Notes: generated by a model from the letters alone, not told the origin. A stretch of DNA of 64,000 nt from Pseudovirgaria hyperparasitica (GCF_010093815.1 NW_022985555.1:866186-930185), one strand, 5' to 3'. Positions 34,197 to 48,026 are shown, counted from the first letter of the stretch. Translations and numbers: made by a program.

Positions 34197-36113
34197 TCAC
34201 AGTATAGTACACCTATTCAGCGGGTCGTTTCCCAGCATTGCATCTCTCAGATTCCGTCCCCGTCTCTGCCTCTTCTCCTCCTCGCTCAGGTCCTCGTGGC
34301 TGTATCCCCACCAGATGGCGACCCTTGCGTGAGCCAACAAACGGCCCTCCGCCCCAAAGTCCTCATCCCAGTCGTGTTTTCTCAGGGCCGTGCATCCGGG
34401 CAAGCCAACGAACCTGACCAGGGGCCGGGCTCGCCGGACGTCGTCGACCCACTGCTGGTCTATATCCGTCTCAACCTCCGGGCTGCCAATCCGAGGCTTC
34501 TTGTCTACCCAGTCATTGTTGATCGCATGATGCTCGTCCGGGCTGAACGCCTGTGCCGTCTTGCACGTTGGGTGACGGTAGACCACCAATGGGTCTTTTC
34601 GCATCTTTAGGTGCAGCTCGGCAGCAGCTTGCACTATGGTAAGTAGGGACAGGATCATCTTTCTGTGGAGAGTATGTTCTTCTTTTGCGTCCATGAAGAC
34701 CAGTCGTGAGATCTGTGTGTTCTTCTTCCCGATTAAAGGTTTGAAACCTGGATTGAGCGCTAGGATGGGCTGTAAAGCATCGAAGATCTTGATCGATATA
34801 CGGTGGGTTTCCCAGCCGTATTCCTCTTCCCATTCGGGAGCCTTTTCAATCCTTTCCACGATCTTCGCGAGGCATTCGTTGTATATGAAACCCCCTGGAT
34901 TTGTTCTATTAGCAGGTAAACAAGAAGACACAGACCTGTCGACACTGACCATGGCCATTCTTCGATAGCACCTTTTTTCCCATCTTATATATCTCCTTCA
35001 CTTGGCGTCTTGTTGCACCACACAGTGGTCTAGAAATAACATCCTCATGAATAATCTTCCCGATGATTGCGTAAATCAGAAGCCCTCTATCTTCGTTCTC
35101 AATTACCATTTCAGGCCATCCTCTCAGCGCGGTAGCTGGAGCCATCTCCTTAACGGCGCAGAGGAGATCCATACTAGGTCTTTTCAAGGGAACACCGTCG
35201 CCGTCCAAATCTTTGCCTCCCTGAATGGTGAAATTGCAGTACGTACCAATGAATCTTTTGATTCGTTTATGTATCAAAGCGTACTGACGTTTGACAAATG
35301 CATCCATACGGCGATATGAAGCCAGTTCGTCTTCCTCCAACAACTGTGACTCGGCAGGGTTGGTGGATTCGTGCTTCCGGTGGTCACAGTCCGCTCTCAC
35401 AGGTGTCTGTGGATCGCTCAGTCCTCTATCAGGGCTTCCATCTTCACGAGCTACGCGCTCTTGTCGACTTTGACCTTCGCTATCGAGATCGTCCTCATCC
35501 TCGCTCTGGCCCACTGGGCTGCGCTCAGATGTTAGGTCTCGATCAACTTCCGAGCGAGTCTCATCTTCACTGAAACTACCCCCAGCCTCACCAATATCCA
35601 GATCTTGGACTGACTGATACTGCACATCTTGGTCAGTCCCTGGCTCAGATCTCTGTTCAGGGGCTTCGATCTGGCCTGACTGCAACTGGGTGTATCGGGC
35701 TATAGATCTTGCTTTTCGTGTTTGACGAGTTCTAGTCGTGGTTTTGAATGTAATGCCTTTCCTTGAAGGAGTGGGCGAACTCATGGAAGATTCAGGAGGA
35801 GAGGATGTATGTTGCCTTTTTCGCTGTGTGTCGTCGTCAATATCGGAATCAATGGACCTGCCACGTTTCCTGTTTTCTGTTGGAGAATTTCGAGAGGTAG
35901 AGGAGATCAGAAGAGGAGCAGCATCGTCCACCACTGCTGCTTTAGCCTTTCGCATGTCGGCATTCTGTAAGAGTTAGGCTGCAAGATAAAAGTAGTAAAA
36001 TTCACAAATAGATGTCCCACCTTTTTGCGAACAGTCCTCATCACCTCACTGAGGTCTTGCTGATCGTCAAGCTCCGGCTGAGTTTGTCGTGTTGGATAGG
36101 TGCGGCCCGTCAT
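34197..36113 (-). CDS. Uncharacterised fungal protein, 601 aa, three exons
   Basis: Model: complement of 36021-36113, 34950-35964 and 34197-34894. Intron 1 (35965-36020) has CTAAC and TTACAG signals and joins in phase 0. Intron 2 (34895-34949) has a GTCAGT donor, CTGCTAAT branch and CCAG acceptor. The joined frame runs 602 codons to a single stop. Residues 1-190 are disordered, rich in Ser/Arg/Asp/Glu with a KRKRGR-like basic stretch (RKRGRS near 60), compatible with a nuclear protein. From about 230 the sequence is predicted globular and helical: YRRMDAFVKRQYALIHKRIKRF, a region around PLCGATRRQVKEIYKMGKK, and a hydrophobic helix MILSLLTIVQAAAELHLKMR. The extreme C-terminus is RCTIL. I recognise no domain. 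It lies 476 bp downstream of the SLX9 stop, on the same strand, with its own promoter. Confidence 0.68.
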
Positions 36114-36589
36114 AGTGGAGATTGATGATCTGGTAAGGAGACTTGCAAAGATAACTAGCTTCTCACAGAGACTCAGGACGATTTGTCGATTTCGAATCGC
36201 AGAGAACGAATGAAAGGAATGGGATGGAAGAATCTTGAAGAGGAATTTATTGCGGGAATTTGAAAGGCTTTTGCAGAACAATGGCTCCGCTATTGAACAG
36301 TGTTTGCCAGCAAACAATACAAAGAAGCCAACACGTGACATGCCTCTCCCTCAATGAGACCATTGAGCTGGCTGGAAACAATCCAATCGTCCCAATATCG
36401 TCAATAGAACCTTGTTACAGTTGGTTCTTTGATCGCAAACGACATTGTGCTTACCATGTCCAACGTATGCGCAAGGGGTGCGCATTACTACAATAGTGGT
36501 CGCAGAAAGACTCCAGCTCTAGGCACTCTATAGCGCTGTCTATAGACGCTGAATATATTGGGTATCACTAAGCACTACTCTGCACTCTG

Positions 36590-37182
36590 TCAAGTTTCGA
36601 ACTCCTCCTTCTTCTCCATGTTCGCCGCAACATGTCGCCTCAGCGCAGCCCAGCGGTCTTGCACTGCACCACTCATCTTCTCTTCTGTACTCCTTACGAC
36701 GCCTTCTTCCATAGCCTGTCCGTGTGCCGAAGCCATCGCGGCCATATTCATGCTCATGCGCTGCCGCTCAAGTGCTTCGATTTTCGCTCTCTTCTTCGCC
36801 ACACCCTTCGTGGCTTTCAGACTCGTGGTGCCCTTTTCCTTGCCTGTGCTTGATTTTACCACTCTTGCTTGTCCCACTACCTTACTGGCATTCTCTGGAC
36901 TGACGCCATCATCTGGAAGGGCATCTGCTAAGCTTTCTAGGGTGGCGACGAGTTTCTTATTCGGGCGGCGTCTTTTGGTCACTCTCTGATTAGGTGCTGA
37001 TTTTTGGATCTTAGAGATGAGGACAGAGTGCTTGATAGCTTGCTTGTCTTTCTTGGTAGTGGTAAAGGTGGAGGTAGGTGCAGGGTACGACGACGGACCC
37101 GATGCACGCTTCGCAGTCTTGCGTATGGGAGCCTGTCACAATGAGTGTGCGCACATGCAGAACGCTCTTGGCTACCTACCAT
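36590..37182 (-). CDS. SLX9: Ribosome biogenesis protein SLX9-like
   Basis: SLX9 is a nucleolar factor that helps pre-40S particles mature and leave the nucleus. Model: complement of 37180-37182 (the ATG alone) and 36590-37132, 181 aa. The intron 37133-37179 (47 nt) starts GTAGGT immediately after ATG and ends GTGACAG. The result is M-APIRKTAKRA, a start typical of fungal SLX9. The family signature is present: KKDKQAIKHSVLISKIQKS (about residues 37-55), then KRRRPNKKLVATLESLADALPD (about 63-84), and a C-terminal helix ending WAALRRHVAANMEKKEEFET. Length is near the usual 180-210. Without the intron the upstream frame has no nearby ATG before the acceptor, which supports the unusual one-codon exon. 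Identity moderately strong, from motif memory only. Confidence 0.75.
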
Positions 37183-37698
37183 ATGAGTTATTACAGTTCG
37201 GCGAGGTTGTATGACTTGACGTTCTCGAAAGGGTGGGCTTAGAGCTTCGAACTTTTTGGCGCCACTCGCGCTAACATGTTTTAAAAAATCGTGGGGTTTT
37301 AGCCACAAGTCAACGGAGTTCATTCCGTACAGTACAATCTACATCACAGCACATCCAAGAGGGACTTTTAGATGTAATCAAAATCCATAGATCTGCCTCG
37401 GCCGTCATTATTTCGTAGGTTTCGTGTCCTTTCTCTGCTTACCTACAACATACATCATCCTTGCAGGTTTGATAGCATAATCTGCTGGGTCGCAATCGAG
37501 CCAGAGCACTCTAGTGTCGGGCCCGTTCTGGCAGAGGTCTATAAAGCCTCAATTCTTGAGTAGATCCGTCCTTCATAGGGCAGAGCAAGCGACATGATCC
37601 TACCTGCAGGATGCTTTGCGATCTGATCGGCCAGCAGTTCCGTGGAGAGTTCCGCGGAACCAGTATGTGAACTAACCAAAGGAGCTGCACTGAACCTC
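37183..37698. other. Spacer between SLX9 promoter and WC-2 3' end
   Basis: 516 bp containing the SLX9 upstream region and the WC-2 3' untranslated end. No other feature seen. Confidence 0.5.
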
Positions 37699-39308
37699 TC
37701 AACCACTGTCGCCACTGCCTTGCATTGGCATCGAAGATGGTTGGCCTCCAGGAGTAGTATTGCTGGAATGCCTCTTCTTCTCTTTCTTCGCCCATCGTAC
37801 TAGAAATATATTAGTGCATCGTGGTTTCGAAAATAGGTGCGGATGACCTTACAACCACAAGCATTGCACAGAGTTTTGGGTCCGTTGGGACCTTTTCTCC
37901 ACTCTGGCGAGTCAAGCGTCCCGCAATCCGTGCATACATACTCATCCGCGACTTTCAATTTCTTCTTCTTGTCCGAAGACCCGCGGTTGTCTTTATCGAC
38001 AAGTATAGCGATACCTGCGTCTCCACGAATAAGCTGCGGGCTGGTGTCACCAGTGCTTATGCCTTTCGCCCTTTCCCCGTCCCTGTAGTGTAGACCTGTG
38101 AGCATTTCGATTGTTTCAATGTGTGTTGCTCCCTCGTAGCGCGCCATCTTATCGTTGATACTATCCGGCTTGGAGGCTGCCAGAGCTTCGTCCAAGTTCT
38201 GTCGCGTGAGAGCCGTATTCGAGATAGTCGGCTTGGCTGGAGGAGGCATGCCGTTATATTGAGCCATGTTGTCGCTCACTGACCGTTTTCCAGTTCGAGT
38301 TTCCGATACGCTTGTGCTGGTGGGACCAGTCTTACTCTCCGCATAGGCTCGGTCAGCGGCCTCATTTTCTTCCTGTTCTTCCCGTTTCAGTTCGGCTATC
38401 CGTTTCATTAGTCGCTCATTTTCGATCTTGTGCTCGAGGAACGAGTCGAGCAGAGCAGCATTCTTAGTCGGGTATGGCCTAGCCATCATGAAGAACCCTC
38501 TACAATAAGTATGGCCTCCATGTGTACCAAGAGCCACCGGCTCTGAACTCAGATGCGCATGTCCATGCGATTCAAATATTACATATGTCCCATCTTCTTT
38601 GCGAAAGCGGTAGAAGAACCGCAGACTGTTTCCGGACGCGATAGCCTCGTTGAACTCTTTGATGTATATACCACTGTCATCGGGATGCACGTATTCGTTT
38701 ATGAAGTGGCCAAGCAGTTGGCCATGGTCGTACCCAGTAAGCTGTTTTGCAGAAGGCGAAACATAAAGAATACGGCCATCAGGAGTGAGGATATGGAGAA
38801 AGTCCCGTATTTCTTCTAGGACGCGCTGGGACCAGTTACGGCGCTTCGTAAACTCGGTCAAGGTGCTGCCGGACAAGTTTGGATTTTGCATGCCATAGCC
38901 CGTCGGCAGCGGACCGGCGCCAATGTCATTCATGTTACCGCCGTGCATTGCGAAGGCATGGCCAGGGTCGGTTGACGAAGCGTGAGGCATAGAGCCATGG
39001 GCGGCGGAATGGCCGTTGTACGGGTAGACTGACTGGGATTGAGAATCGGGATCGAGCGATGACAAGTCAAGGTCCATGGGTAGCAAGTCATTGTCCATGG
39101 ACTGCATCATGCTCATGCCTTGTTCGTCGTCCATCATGACCCTCGAAGGATTGCCGGACATCTAGCAATCGAAGATTAGTTGTCATACCGGGCTGGCGAA
39201 AGACGCGACACGGACGTGAGCATAGGCACGAGCTGTGAGGCTAATAGTAAGAGGTGTGATGGGACGACTTACATCGCCCTGCATAGTGGAGCCATTATGG
39301 TGGTACAT
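37699..39308 (-). CDS. wc-2: White collar 2, PAS/GATA blue-light and clock transcription factor
   Basis: WC-2 pairs with the photoreceptor WC-1 and binds GATA-type light-response elements to drive light induction and the clock. Model: complement of 39273-39308, 37853-39161 and 37699-37799, 481 aa. Intron 39162-39272 has GTAAGT/CAACTAAT/TAG. Intron 37800-37852 (GTAAGG, ACTAAT, TTCTAG) falls inside the zinc finger and rebuilds [18 protein letters not shown]. The N-terminus is Met/Gly/Ser-rich. The PAS domain covers roughly 130-242 ([24 protein letters not shown] ... [15 protein letters not shown]). A coiled helix near 250-285 follows. The GATA finger is C-x2-C-x18-C-x2-C with Cys 422, 425, 444 and 447. 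WC-2 lacks a LOV flavin-binding motif, as expected. It ends soon after the finger, as usual. Start: MYHHNG at 39308 is preferred; MQGD at 39284 is an alternative. Confidence 0.92.
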
Positions 39309-39820
39309 GGCGGGCTCTGGACTCCTAGGTCACGCCAGACGGTAGGCAAATCTTGGGAGACATGCAACGGAAAAGGCCGCCGATGCGAGGTTCTCCAGGG
39401 CTGGCGAGCAATGATCGAGGTGCTGTTGATGGGCCAAGTTGATGCTGGCGATATGATGCGCATTTACAGCGGGGAACTGAGATCATGAAGAGCTCCTGCG
39501 CCTCTAGCGGCGCCATTTTGGCCTTCTGCCTTCTTTTTCCCATCAGCATTTTCGCTTTCCCATATCTGGCTGGGGCGAAGGTCTAGTAAACTGTCAATCA
39601 CTGCCGATCGGGGCATAGTCGGCACGTGGGTCTCTTTCGATCGACCGTCTTCCGTCACGTGCTGACGTGTCACCATCGTCGCGTCTTCGTAAGGCGACAG
39701 GCTGGTCAGAGCTCACGTCACGTCTCTCTCCAACTGCGGAAGGTGAAGGGTATTTTGTCGCAAAGAGCTGAGGGAGACGACAGACTGACAGCAGCCAGCG
39801 CTAGAGACTGATCTCTCAGG
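39309..39820. promoter_or_regulatory. Shared divergent promoter of WC-2 and RAD50
   Basis: 512 bp between two head-to-head start codons. It holds several motifs for bHLH/bZIP factors: CACGTG at 39623-39628, the cluster GTCACGTGCTGACGTGTCAC at 39654-39673, and TCACGTCACGTC at 39712-39723. The TGACGT words are CRE/ATF-type sites. Which gene they serve is unknown. Confidence 0.6.
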
Positions 39821-42800
39821 ATGTCGAGCATAGCAAAGCTCTCTATACAGGGCGTCCGGTCGTTTGACGACAAGCGCCCGGAGATTATCGAGTTTGGCAC
39901 GCCACTCACTCTTATTGTTGGCTACAATGGATCCGGGAAGACGACAATCATTGAATGTCTCAAGTATGCTACAATGGGGGACCTCCCGCCCAACAGCACG
40001 CGTGGTGGAGCCTTCATCCACGATCCAAAGCTTGCTGGTGAGAAAGAGGTGTTGGCGCAGGTCAAGTTGTCATTCAGATCCACAAAGGGCGTGAAGATGG
40101 TCGCCACTCGAAATCTCCAACTGCAGCTCAAGAAGACCACAAGAACGCAGAAAACGTTAGAGGGCCAATTGATGATGGTTCAAAATGGCGAACGTACGTC
40201 CATTTCAACGCGTGTCGCAGAGCTTGATCAGATCATGCCCCAATATCTAGGTGTGTCTAAAGCTATACTGGATTCTGTGATATTTTGCCACCAGGACGAG
40301 AGTTTGTGGCCTATGGCTGAGCCTGGGTCTCTCAAGAAACGTTTCGATGAAATCTTTGAAGCACAGAAATACACCAAAGCAATTGATAACATCAAAATCT
40401 TACGTAAGAAGCAGCAAGAAGAACTACTGCAGTACAAGACAGTCGAGCGGTTTGCCAAGGAGGACAAAGACAAAGGAGAAAGGGCCGAGAAACGGTCGTC
40501 AGAACTCTATGAAGAGCTCATGAAAATGCGAGCAGAGTACGAGGCGGGCGAGATCGAAGTGGCGGAACTGCAACGCAAGACGGAAGAGGCTTACCAGATG
40601 GCTGCGAAATTCGAAAAGACTGTCGCTCGGTTAGAGGGAAAACGAATTGAAGCATCCGCGATCGAACGTAATGTCGTCTCGCTCCGAGAGAACATGAAAG
40701 AGATGGAAGACACAGATGAGGAACTGCAGTCTCATCTTGATAGGTACCAGGAGCGTATAGCACTCTATCGAGACGAAGCCGAAGTCCATCGTCAGCGGTA
40801 CTCGGAACTCTCACACGAGCTTGACGAGAAGCGCAAAGCTTTGAGTTTAAAACAGCATGAAATCGGGAAATATGAAGCCCAGAAAGACCACCATGACCGT
40901 CAGGTCAAACAACGCGAGACATTGATCAAGGAAACATCAAGGCGTCACAACATCCGAGGCTTTGAGCTAGACATCACGGACAAACACGTCATGGACTTTG
41001 TGGAACGCCTTGGAAAGCTAGCTCGTGATTCCAATACGGCATTCGAAAAGGCCCGCAGAGAGATGCATGAGGAACTGCAGCAAGCACAAGAAATACTCAG
41101 TCAACATAGTGAACGAAAATCAGCTCTCAATCAAAGCAAAGAGAACTGTAGGATTCAGATCGGATCGAATGATGGGCGAGTGGCGACTCTACAGAAAGAT
41201 ATGAATAAGATATCAATCGACGAGGGAAGTAAAGCTGTTCTTGAATCGACAGTCGAAGATCTGCAAGTTCGACTGGAAAAGGCCCAGACGGAGGAGGCGA
41301 GCACGGATTGGGACTCCCAGATTGGTGATTGCAACCGAAAGCTCCGAGAAGTAGAAGAGAGCAAAGAAAGATTCGACACGGAGCTTTATGAGGCGACAGC
41401 CAAGGCTGGCGAATCTGCCCGGCTCGACCTATTAGTGAAGGATCAGAAAGACCGACAGTGCAGCCTAGATTCGATGAGAGGAGCCTACGACAAGAAGCTT
41501 GGTTCTTTACTAGGTCAGGAAGTAAATCCTTCCACGCTCGAAGATGTGTTTCAATCGGAGCTGAAGATCAAAGTCAATGATTGCATAGATGCTGAGGCCC
41601 AGCGAGATGGGGTGGCGCGCGAGGTCGAACAACTCGATTTCAAGCTTGCAACAGCCCAAAAAAGCCTCAAACAGAAACAAGCAGAAGTCAGACGATGTGC
41701 GGATATGGTCCAGCGCGCCCTGAGCAATGGTGAGCCTGTTGAGGATCTCCCCTCTGTTCTAGACGACCTTGAGCTCAATTTGAAAGTGCTCAGAGATGAT
41801 GCTAAGAGTTATGAGGTGACGGCTCAATATTGGAATAAGTGTATGGAGTTTTTCAATAAGCACAAGGCATGTGAACTTTGCAAAAAAGGTATCAAGGAGG
41901 GGAGAGAAACAGACAAATTCCTGGAAGAACTTCAGAAACGTATCCGCAAATGCTCTACCCAGGAAGGTGAATCTGTGGCGGCAGAGTTGAAGGAGGCTGA
42001 AAGTGAAATAGAGGTGGTGAGAAACGCCAGACCAGCCTACGAGACATGGTTTCGCCTCAAGAATGACGAGATTCCACCATTACTCTCGGAGGTAGAGGCG
42101 CTAAACAAGAAAAGGCAACAGCTTGTCATCAAGCAAGAGGAACATGACTCAATTCTCAAGGAGAAAGACGACGAGCGGCGTGATTTTGAGACATACACCA
42201 AGACGGTCCAGCAGATCACCAAATATCACGCTGATATAGTCACTTTCAAGAAGCAGATTGAAGAGGTTTCTGCAAAGCAATCTCAGATTGGTGCATCAAG
42301 AGGCCTCGAACTGATCAAGGACGACCTAAAGGGAGCAAATGACCAAGCACGAGGGCTAAGGTCCACTCTGACACAGCTTCAGGGAGATCGCGAGAGATCT
42401 CGAACCACAATTAGTGCGCTTGAGCTCGAGGTCAGCAATACCAGATCAAAGCTCAGCACAGCAGCATACCAGCTGAAAGAGAAGGCCAATCTGCAATCAC
42501 AAATTGAAGACTTGCGAAAGCAGAATGATGTACAGCGGGAGCAGATTAAGGAATTGAGTCGTGAGCTACAGGCTTTGGCCCCCAAAATTGAGCAGGCACA
42601 GATCAAATACAACGATATCAAACAGCGAGGAGATGACAAGCAGCGTGAGCTTCAGCAAGAAGCAGCGAAGCTTTCTGATAGTCTACATCAGCTGAAGTCG
42701 GCTAATGATGAGATCAACGCATACGTCGATCGAGGAGGCGACCAGTCTCTCGCCCGTACCCGCCGAGAGATCGAAAACCTGGAGAACGATGTGAAAGGGA

Positions 42801-43807
42801 TCGATGAAGAGATACGAAAGACGGCCAAGGATGTAAAGAAGATTGAGGAGAGCTTGCGCAACACAGATGAAACCAAGCGCGCCATTAACGATAACTTACG
42901 CTACAGGCGTGGCGCCAGAGATCTCGAGAGCGTCCTGAAGGAAGTCTCAGACCTCGAGGCTGAGAACGCTGAAGCAGATATGGCTAGGTATGATGACGAG
43001 GGCTCAACATGGGGCAGGAAGCGCGACAAACTGTCAGGTGCACAGTCGATCCTGATGGGTGCGATGCAGTCGAAAGACGAGCAGCTACAAGGGCTTATCA
43101 AAGACTGGGAGACGGATTACAAGGACGCCAAATACAAGTACAAGGAGGCCCATATCAAAGTAGAAACGACCAAAGCTGCAGTCGAGGACCTGGGTCGATA
43201 CGGCGGGGCTCTGGACAAAGCCATCATGAAATTCCATACAATGAAGATGGAAGAGATCAATCGAATTGTCGACGAGCTTTGGCGAAACACGTATCAAGGG
43301 ACCGACGTCGACACAATCATGATTCGATCGGACAATGAGACGCTCAAGGGCAATAAGTCTTACAACTACCGTGTAGTAATGGTCAAACAGGATGTTGAGA
43401 TGGATATGCGTGGGCGTTGTAGTGCTGGGCAGAAGATGCTTGCTAGCATTATTATCCGACTCGCTCTCGCCGAATGTTTTGGTGTCAACTGCGGTTTGAT
43501 TGCACTGGACGAACCGACGACAAATCTCGACCGCGACAACATCCGATCTCTAGCACAGTCGCTTGCGCAGATTATCAAAGTTCGTCGGCAACAAGCCAAT
43601 TTCCAGCTGATTATCATCACGCACGACGATGAGTTCCTTGATTACATGCAGTGCGGAGATTTTGCAGATGTATACTTCCGGGTCTCTCGCGATGAGAAGC
43701 AGAAGTCGCAAATCCGCAAACAGCAAATTAGCAACGTAAGTCATCATGGAGCGTGACTGTGGTCCTGGAAACTAAGTTGATTTGATATGCAGGTGCGACT
43801 CGGTTGA
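39821..43807 (+). CDS. RAD50: DNA double-strand-break repair ATPase RAD50
   Basis: SMC-like ATPase of the Mre11-Rad50-Nbs1/Xrs2 complex, which tethers and processes DNA ends in the nucleus and acts in meiosis and telomere upkeep. Exons 39821-43735 and 43793-43807 give 1309 aa. Walker A GYNGSGKT lies at 34-41. Long antiparallel coiled coils occupy about 180-1100, broken by the zinc hook CELC at 684-687. The ABC signature RCSAGQKML follows, with its serine at 1201, then Walker B and D-loop GLIALDEPTTNLD near 1225 and the switch histidine IITHDDE near 1265. The last intron (43736-43792, GTAAGT to ATGCAG) leaves a final exon of only four codons plus stop (VRLG). Reading through it would instead end SHHGA after six codons. 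All functional motifs are intact and the length is that of the family. Confidence 0.97.
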
Positions 43808-44758
43808 CGTGCTAGGTGGGCGTTCTTCATAACGTGTCACGGCCGATACATTCATGTCTTTCTATCTCTGTTCTGGACTCCTAGAGCGTGGTCAAATGTG
43901 TTACGAACAGTTACGGACTATCGACTGTGGCGCAACAGGGGCATTTTCTGTGGTGTGGCGTAGCATTTCAGTTCTGCATTTTCGAGGCGTTCTAGGCTCT
44001 TGCAACAAGGCAAACCCGATCTTCTTATCTATTGTCTACGCGCTGAAACAATACATTGTCGGTGCTAATACGTAGATGATAGCCCCATGTATTATCATCA
44101 TCTATCTCGACGCCATGTAGGCTGTCGCCGTTGCGCGGTATACCGTGGCTGCTCCACCGAACCTCCAACCCCGCAAACATGCACCAAGCCGTCCCTGACA
44201 TGGACCTGACAGCGGCAAGCCCTCGTAACGCCATTCCAAGCCGTCTCGAAGACTTTGACACATGCTGGAGTTGCAACATTGCGACTCTTCTCTCGTATGT
44301 GACCCGAAGTACACCATGAAAGGATGCCCAGGAATGCGTCATCATAAGGCTTCGTACATCCCATCCATATCTCAACATATTTGCGGATACAGCCGGATCA
44401 CATTCTTTACGAGCATCGCATAGCTCGTGTGACCGAGACATGCGAACAACGACAGCGAAGTTACACCGACCGATCCTATCACGGTCGTCGCTCTGCGCGC
44501 AGTGACCCGCTGGGGCTTGTCTATGTATCCCAGTCACCATCTTCCTGGTCTTTGGGTCTCCTCGTCTCTCGGTCTCTGTCTCTGTCCCCTCAATCCCACT
44601 GATACCCCGCGAACAATGGCTTAGAAGTCATCCAGCTGACCAGTGCTAGCCTGCTGTCGTGGCCGACGATGTGGATAGCTTCGTCCACCAGAAAGCGGGG
44701 GAAGTGAGTAGTGATCACAGTCACGGTCGCATTCAATCACGTTGACATCGGCATCTTG

Positions 44759-44792
44759 GAAGCAGAGGCAGAAGCAGAAGCAGAAGCAGAAA
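44759..44792. repeat. CAGAAG hexanucleotide microsatellite
   Basis: GAAGCAGAGGCAGAAGCAGAA-type run of about five and a half hexamers with one variant unit. Confidence 0.85.
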
Positions 44793-45815
44793 CATGGACA
44801 GATCCGAGGGCCGATCATAGTTTACGCCTTCGGCGGCCCCTGACGACCACCAGCCAATCAACGTACGAGATCAAAGCGGATATGGGGTCGTTGGGCTTGC
44901 TGAGGCGCACCTTGGCGCGCATATTCAGGGCCGCGTGGCGCAACTCTGTGACCGCGACCATAAGCTTGTTTTCATTTTGGGTTACCCGCATGGATATCAT
45001 TAATCACCACCGAAAGATTTTGCTTGCTTCTGCATTCTGCTTTGAAAACTCCGCTCACTTACTTGACGTTGATGGCGCGGTTGGGCCTTGGCCTAGTTCT
45101 TGGGAGACAAGATCCTGACCCCCTACAGCCAGCACGCATGATGATGACCTCCGCGAAAAGCTGCATTACAGGAACAAGGGGTAGGGGGGCTGAATTCTAT
45201 CTACTGTTTGCTATCGTGTTGTTTATAGTGGTATCCAAGGCTAACACGACATGATACTCTAGTGCTTGTGCCCGTGCACACCTCACCAGTCAAAGTATCC
45301 ATGCTTGGCTCCAGTGATGCTTGCGGCAGAGTGGATCTTTGGAATCAGCACGGTCACGCTGATGCTCGCAACTGTGTCTAAAGCGCCGGAATTACCATCA
45401 TTACTATGGTCGCCTCAAAGCTCCGGATCTAGACAACCCGCGTGCTGGCGATCAGCACGCTTCCTCCCGCTCCTCACTGTGCTCTCCAGCGTATCAAAGG
45501 CCACTCTCGGCGCCGAGGTCATATGGTACGCAGTCAACGGCGTGAGCGTGCTCCAAGAATTTTTGCTCCAACGACAAGGTTTGGAGCAAGCAGATCGCCA
45601 TCCTTGTTAATACATTAGGGGGTCTACCCATTTTAGCTCTGCCGAATATCACCTAAGAATTCTTCGACTTCCCCTTGAAATCAAGCTGTGTGCTTGCTCC
45701 CCCGTTCCGCTCGGGATATAATCGTCGCATCTCTCCTGAGCCCATTGCTAAGTTTAGGCTTCCCGTGTGCTCTGTTGCATAAAGCTTTCTGTTGTCGCAC
45801 TCCAGCCCTGTTCTT

Positions 45816-45885
45816 GTCACGTCACGTCACGAGCACCGGGTCCTTTCGTCTGTGGCCGTAAGTGCGAGCTACGAAGCCTATAAGG
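45816..45885 (+). promoter_or_regulatory. Likely promoter elements of the exo-glucanase gene
   Basis: Three tandem GTCAC words (45816-45830, containing CGTCA, the complement of TGACG) lie about 120 bp before the start codon. A TATA-like CTATAAGG (45878-45885) lies 65 bp before it. The spacing suits a fungal core promoter; factor identity is not known. Confidence 0.5.
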
Positions 45886-45949
45886 ACGCCTTCTCTTGAC
45901 TGTCGATCCAACCTCACGTCCATCGACACAAGCCACTTTCTCTTACAGC

Positions 45950-47369
<1,420 letters not shown>

Positions 47370-48026
47370 ACGGTCGTGTGGTGAGGATGAATATAAAAAC
47401 GACGTCCAGCCATGTTGAAAACAGTGCTCTTGGTGGGCGGTCGACACTCGCTTGGATGGAGCTGGTGGTACATTGCTTATTGCATATGAGCGTGGCATTT
47501 TACACTGGACATTTGAAACAACATTTACGATACCCACTCGCTTAATTTCTGTATATATGTTGACTTGCTTCTGGGAGGCGGTACTTGCACATAGTCTACA
47601 TACGATATCTATTACATTTCCTTTGTTTATCTCGCGACCCTGTTCCTAATGAAAGGTTGTGGATATTTGTCTGCCTGACCGACTCATTTGCCGGTGTGGC
47701 TGACTCGGGGCCAAAACAAGTACCGAGAAGAATCCTGGTACCACCTGAGATACCTACACCGAACGCCTCACTACCCCACCCGCAACACCTCGTAAGCTGA
47801 TGAGATGGAGTGGTCAGGCCATTCAATTGTCCGCTGGACTTTACAAGCCCGAATAAAGACATCATCAGGCAAGGGGGTCTGCCTCATTTGCCGTCATTGT
47901 CTATTCCTATTCTCAACACCTCTTACATAACCTGTCTGGCCATCACTAGTCTCTCGAAGCCCATTGAGCTCTAGACACTGGGTGTATGATTCTCGTCTGT
48001 CTACGACAACCGTCAGTCTCGTTAAT
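47370..48026. other. Spacer between glucanase and VOC gene
   Basis: 657 bp; 3' end of the glucanase transcript and promoter of the next plus-strand gene. No other feature recognised. Confidence 0.5.

Larger units (their letters stand above)
43808..45949. other. 2.1-kb intergenic region downstream of RAD50
   Basis: No gene I can support. Open frames up to 171 codons (44025-44540, minus) show no family resemblance. It contains a CAGAAG hexamer repeat (44759-44792) and, at its right end, the promoter of the glucanase gene. Confidence 0.5.

Noticed and set aside
43736-43756. RAD50 read straight through to the stop at 43756
   Set aside because: A perfect GTAAGT donor and ATGCAG acceptor with an in-frame terminal exon make splicing more likely.
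44025-44540. 171-codon minus-strand frame downstream of RAD50
   Set aside because: Composition and word use not protein-like; no domain; overlaps other equally long frames on both strands.
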